From an uncultured Bacteroidota bacterium (GTDB taxonomy: Bacteria > Bacteroidota > Bacteroidia > Chitinophagales > Chitinophagaceae), in NCBI GenBank assembly GCA_903825095.1, contig CAIJZF010000109.1, forward strand, positions 1 to 8,702: 8,702 bases of DNA, in the 5' to 3' direction. The translations under genes were made by a program, and so were the position numbers. The notes beneath the pieces are model-generated. The model was not told where the DNA came from. It saw only the letters and a list, made by a program, of their open reading frames with translations, and searched no databases. Positions 5,898-8,702 of the stretch are shown here, in pieces (positions within the stretch are counted from its first letter, which is position 1; every line of letters starts with the position of its first letter).

Positions 5898-7415
5898 ATG
5901 TCAAAAAAACTAATGTTGGTGATCATGGACGGATGGGGATTAGGACTGGTGCCTGCTTCAGATGCTATACAACAAGCCAAAGTACCTTTCGTAACAAGTT
6001 TATACAAGAATTATCCTCACACCACCCTAGTGACTTGTGGTGAAGCCGTTGGTTTACCAGAGGGCCAAATGGGAAATAGTGAAGTGGGTCATTTAAATTT
6101 AGGCGCTGGCCGTATAGTATACCAAGAATTACAAAGAATTAATGTAGCTATTAAAACAGGTGAGCTTGCAAGCAACCCCACTTTATTAGCAGCTATTGAC
6201 TATGCAAAACAAAATAATAAGCCATTACATTTATTAGGTTTAATAAGTGATGGTGGTGTGCATTCACATACAAGTCATTTAAAAGCTATTTGTGATTTAT
6301 GTAAAGCAAAAGGCTTAAGTGAAATTTATATTCATGCCTTTACCGATGGAAGAGATACCGATCCTAAAAGTGGATTAGGCTATATCGAAGACCTTGAAAA
6401 TCATTTAAAAAATTCAGCAGGAAAAATTGCGACTGTAAGTGGCAGGTATTATGCCATGGATAGAGATAAAAGATGGGAAAGAGTTCAACTAGCCTATGAC
6501 TGTTTAGTGAAAGCAGAAGGGCCGATAGCAGCTTCTGCTATTGATTCTATTAAAGCCAACTATGCTAGTAATATTACAGATGAATTTATAAAACCAACAG
6601 TTCTAACTGAAAATGGCAAACCCATTGCTACTATAAAAGACGGACATGCAGTGCTATGCTTTAATTTTAGAACCGACCGTTGTAGAGAAATTACTGAAGT
6701 ACTTAGCCAAAAAGATTTTCCAGACTTTGGTATGAAAAAATTGGACTTACATTATACCACCATTACAAAATATGACGAAACCTTTAAAAAAGTAAATATC
6801 ATTTTTGAAAATGATAATTTAGAAAATACCTTGGGAGAAGTTTTAGCAAAACACAAAAAGAAACAAATTAGAATTGCAGAGACGGAAAAATATCCCCATG
6901 TAACTTTTTTCTTTAGTGGTGGTAGAGAATTACCATTTGAAGGTGAAACAAGAATTATGGCCCCTTCTCCTAAAGTAGCTACCTATGATTTACAACCTGA
7001 AATGAGTGCAGCGGAATTAACCGATAAATTATTGCCTGAAATTAAAGCAGGCAATCCCGATTTTGTTTGCTTAAACTTTGCCAATGCCGATATGGTAGGT
7101 CATACAGGTGTATTTTCAGCCGTGATGAAGGCGGTGGAAACGGTGGATGCTTGCGTTGAAAAAATTGTTACTGCTGGTGTAGAGAATGGTTATACTATCT
7201 TTTTAACAGCCGATCATGGCAATGCCGACTATATGATTAATGAAGACGGCAGCCCTAACACAGCGCATACACTTAATTTGGTGCCTTTTTTCATTATAGA
7301 CAAGGACTGGAAAGGCAGCATAAAACCAGGTAAATTAGGTGACCTAGCCCCTACTATCTTAAAAGTAATGGGCTTAGACATTCCTATTGAGATGACCGGT
7401 GATGTATTAATTTAA
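5898..7415 (+). CDS. gpmI: 2,3-bisphosphoglycerate-independent phosphoglycerate mutase
   Basis: Cytoplasmic glycolytic/gluconeogenic enzyme interconverting 3- and 2-phosphoglycerate without a bisphosphoglycerate cofactor, using two metal ions (usually Mn2+) and a phosphoserine intermediate. The 505 residues match the family (about 510). The alkaline-phosphatase-like phosphatase part is split around an inserted transferase domain. By family knowledge the metal ligands and nucleophile correspond to D11 (MDGWG), S61 (GQMGNSEVGH), D398 and H402 (ADMVGH), D439 and H440 (TADHGNAD) and H457 (NTAHT). The transferase domain shows SDGGVHSH (117-124), FTDGRDTDP (148-156), SGRYYAMDRDKRW (181-193) and NFRTDR (256-261). 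All catalytic residues are present, so the enzyme should be active. It is divergent from the SUI1 gene and has a good ribosome binding site. An A/T hairpin overlaps the stop, so read-through into the next gene is uncertain. Identity is secure. Confidence 0.97.
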   Translation: MSKKLMLVIMDGWGLGLVPASDAIQQAKVPFVTSLYKNYPHTTLVTCGEAVGLPEGQMGNSEVGHLNLGAGRIVYQELQRINVAIKTGELASNPTLLAAIDYAKQNNKPLHLLGLISDGGVHSHTSHLKAICDLCKAKGLSEIYIHAFTDGRDTDPKSGLGYIEDLENHLKNSAGKIATVSGRYYAMDRDKRWERVQLAYDCLVKAEGPIAASAIDSIKANYASNITDEFIKPTVLTENGKPIATIKDGHAVLCFNFRTDRCREITEVLSQKDFPDFGMKKLDLHYTTITKYDETFKKVNIIFENDNLENTLGEVLAKHKKKQIRIAETEKYPHVTFFFSGGRELPFEGETRIMAPSPKVATYDLQPEMSAAELTDKLLPEIKAGNPDFVCLNFANADMVGHTGVFSAVMKAVETVDACVEKIVTAGVENGYTIFLTADHGNADYMINEDGSPNTAHTLNLVPFFIIDKDWKGSIKPGKLGDLAPTILKVMGLDIPIEMTGDVLI

Positions 7416-7433
7416 TAAAATTATGAATTAATA
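7405..7433 (+). terminator. A/T-only hairpin over the gpmI stop, possible terminator
   Basis: TATTAATT (7405-7412) pairs with AATTAATA (7426-7433), and T·G and A-T pairs extend the stem inwards to leave a loop of about 9 nt. The stem has no G-C pair within the core and no long U-tract follows, so termination is only a weak suggestion. It begins within the last gpmI codons and includes the stop codon. Confidence 0.25.
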
Positions 7434-7485
7434 TTATCTTTAAGTAATAGTCAAATCATAGTTTAGCAATAAAAGAATCACTATA

Positions 7486-7513
7486 TTGTTAAACTTAGCA
7501 AAGAATAAAATTG
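7486..7513 (+). promoter_or_regulatory. Weak candidate Bacteroidota-type promoter upstream of the haem-binding gene
   Basis: Within the 142-nt gap after gpmI, TTG at 7486-7488 and TAAAATTG at 7506-7513 resemble the -33 (TTTG) and -7 (TAnnTTTG) elements of Bacteroidota sigma-ABfr promoters, with one mismatch in the -7 element and a 17-nt spacer, shorter than the usual 19-21. Transcription would start near 7520, leaving a leader of about 40 nt. In such AT-rich DNA a match of this quality can arise by chance. Confidence 0.2.
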
Positions 7514-7557
7514 TCAAAGACTTATTATCTATTTATAACCAACTTAAAAACAATATT

Positions 7558-8067
7558 ATGATCAAGAAAATACTTATTGGGTTACTAGTCGCATTAATCG
7601 TAATCCAATTTATTCGCCCCGCAAAAAATAATTCAGGCGATGTTACTAAAGATATTACCACTCTATATCCTATGTCTGATAGTGTCAAATTAGTATTTGA
7701 TAAGGCCTGCGCCGATTGTCATACCAACAACACAAAATATCCTTTCTACGCATCCATTCAACCTATTGGCTATTGGTTAGCTGATCATGTAAAAGACGGC
7801 AAGCGTCATTTTAATATTAATGAATTTGCTGGCTATAGAATTGGTAAGCAAAATAAAAAATTAGAAGAAGTAATTGAGCAAATTAAAGAAGGTGAAATGC
7901 CTTTACCTTCTTATACCATTATACATACTGAAGCTAAATTAACAGAAGCAGAAAAAGCTTTAATTTCTAATTGGTGCCAAAATATAATTGATACCATTAA
8001 AGCAACCTACCCTGCTGACAGCCTAAAGTTAAAAAGACCTACAAAACCAGAAGGCGCAGCTAAATAA
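7558..8067 (+). CDS. Membrane-anchored haem-binding-domain (c-type cytochrome-like) protein
   Basis: A 169-residue protein with an uncleaved-looking N-terminal hydrophobic helix (about 4-19, ILIGLLVALIVIQFI after MIKK), which should anchor it in the inner membrane with the rest in the periplasm. The soluble part has one CXXCH haem c attachment site, CADCH (51-55), then NNTKYPFYASIQPIGYWLADHV (57-78), and EGEMPLPSY (111-119), where M114 is a candidate axial ligand. LTEAEKALISNWC (128-140) closes the domain. This layout matches the Haem_bd family common in Bacteroidota; its partner and redox role are unknown. I chose the ATG at 7558 because it puts the basic residues directly before the membrane helix. 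A TTG at 7486 is in frame and would add 24 residues that do not look like this family. engB begins 12 nt downstream, so co-transcription is likely. Family assignment is good, function not known. Confidence 0.88.
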   Translation: MIKKILIGLLVALIVIQFIRPAKNNSGDVTKDITTLYPMSDSVKLVFDKACADCHTNNTKYPFYASIQPIGYWLADHVKDGKRHFNINEFAGYRIGKQNKKLEEVIEQIKEGEMPLPSYTIIHTEAKLTEAEKALISNWCQNIIDTIKATYPADSLKLKRPTKPEGAAK

Positions 8068-8079
8068 GGCTCTTAAAGT

Positions 8080-8702
8080 ATGAAAATTGTTAAAGCAACT
8101 TATTTAATTTCAAGTCCTAGTTTTGATCAATGCCCTGCATTGAAGGCGCCAGAATATGCCTTTATTGGAAGAAGTAATGTAGGCAAGTCTTCTATTATCA
8201 ATGCCTTATGCGGACAAAAAAACTTGGCCAAGACTTCGGGCACGCCTGGAAAAACACAGCTAATCAACCACTTTGAAATTACAAGCAATAGTGTCGCCAA
8301 AGGCAAACAAGAAAAATGGTATATAGTAGATTTACCCGGTTATGGATTTGCCAAAGTATCTCAAAGTAGTAGAAGAAGATGGGAGCAAATGATAGAAAAC
8401 TATTTAAGAAAAAGAGAAAACTTAAACCGAGTATTTGTTTTAATTGATAGTAGACATGCTCCTCAAAAAATTGATTTAGAATTTGTAGAACAATTATTCA
8501 AATGGGAAATACCTTTCACACTTATATTTACTAAATCAGATAAAGAGAAACCAGGTGTGGTAGCAAGAAATGTAAAATCATTTTTTGATGCACTGAATGA
8601 AATACTTCCTTTTTTACCACAAGGCTTTGTAACTAGTGCAGAAAAAAGAACAGGAGTAGATGAAGTATTGGCATGTATTGACCAATACAATAAACTAGAC
8701 GC
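8080..8702 (+). CDS. engB: Ribosome-assembly GTPase EngB/YihA/YsxC (3'-truncated by window edge)
   Basis: TRAFAC-class GTPase needed for maturation of the 50S ribosomal subunit. The open frame starts at the ATG at 8080 and runs off the window after 207 codons; family members are usually about 200 residues, so little should be missing. All GTPase motifs are seen: G1 GRSNVGKS (30-37), G2 region TPGKTQ (55-60), G3 DLPGYGFA (84-91), G4 TKSD (151-154) and G5 TSA (185-187). RRRWEQMIENYL (98-109) matches the conserved block after G3. The frame has no stop or disruption in view. It starts 12 nt after the haem-binding gene with no Shine-Dalgarno sequence, so it may be translated from a shared message. 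Identity is secure. Confidence 0.96.
   Translation, partial: MKIVKATYLISSPSFDQCPALKAPEYAFIGRSNVGKSSIINALCGQKNLAKTSGTPGKTQLINHFEITSNSVAKGKQEKWYIVDLPGYGFAKVSQSSRRRWEQMIENYLRKRENLNRVFVLIDSRHAPQKIDLEFVEQLFKWEIPFTLIFTKSDKEKPGVVARNVKSFFDALNEILPFLPQGFVTSAEKRTGVDEVLACIDQYNKLD

Noticed and set aside
7486..7557. TTG at 7486 as start of the haem-binding protein
   Set aside because: The extra 24 residues would bury the membrane anchor behind a long polar segment; the ATG at 7558 gives the normal MIKK-hydrophobic start.
8463..8690. 75-codon minus-strand open frame near the right edge
   Set aside because: It is antisense to engB, whose GTPase motifs fix the coding strand.

Overview
The window is AT-rich bacterial chromosome that looks like a Bacteroidota genome, probably near Chitinophagaceae/Sphingobacteriales. 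The evidence is the Bacteroidota-style DnaX N-terminus (MDNFVVSARKYRP), a GpmI of the type with a VTCGEAVGLPEGQMGNSEVGH block, an SUI1/YciH-family protein, a membrane-anchored haem-binding-domain protein, and start codons mostly without a Shine-Dalgarno sequence. The lineage call is inferred from protein flavour only. I see no tRNA, rRNA, CRISPR array, insertion sequence, prophage gene or intein. No stretch over 300 bases lacks a gene.

Layout: (1) Positions 2-3368, plus strand, tightly packed: the 3' part of dnaB (cut by the window edge), rsmE 13 nt later, then a YghO-like tandem-GNAT protein of unknown function 9 nt after that. They look co-transcribed. (2) A 103-nt leader with overlapping inverted repeats precedes dnaX (3472-5370), the clamp-loader gamma/tau subunit. 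dnaX contains a ten-adenine run where its ATPase/collar part gives way to the tau-specific part, and a Ser/Thr/Ala-rich linker after it. (3) An SUI1-family gene on the minus strand converges on dnaX. A degenerate 14-bp tandem array fills the junction and touches both stop codons. (4) A divergent 106-nt intergenic region with a dyad separates the SUI1 gene from gpmI. (5) gpmI (glycolysis) is followed by a membrane-anchored haem-binding-domain protein and the start of engB/yihA (ribosome-assembly GTPase, cut by the right edge).

Most genes are housekeeping: replication (DnaB helicase and the DnaX subunit that links helicase and polymerase), ribosome function (RsmE, SUI1, EngB) and glycolysis (GpmI). 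I do not find a new defence, mobile or biosynthetic system. The most interesting signal is the A10 run in dnaX: slippage into either wrong reading frame would stop within three codons and give a gamma-like protein of about 380 residues beside the 632-residue tau. Next are the 14-bp repeat array, the structured dnaX leader, and an SSB-like acidic tip (DDQPF) at the DnaB C-terminus.
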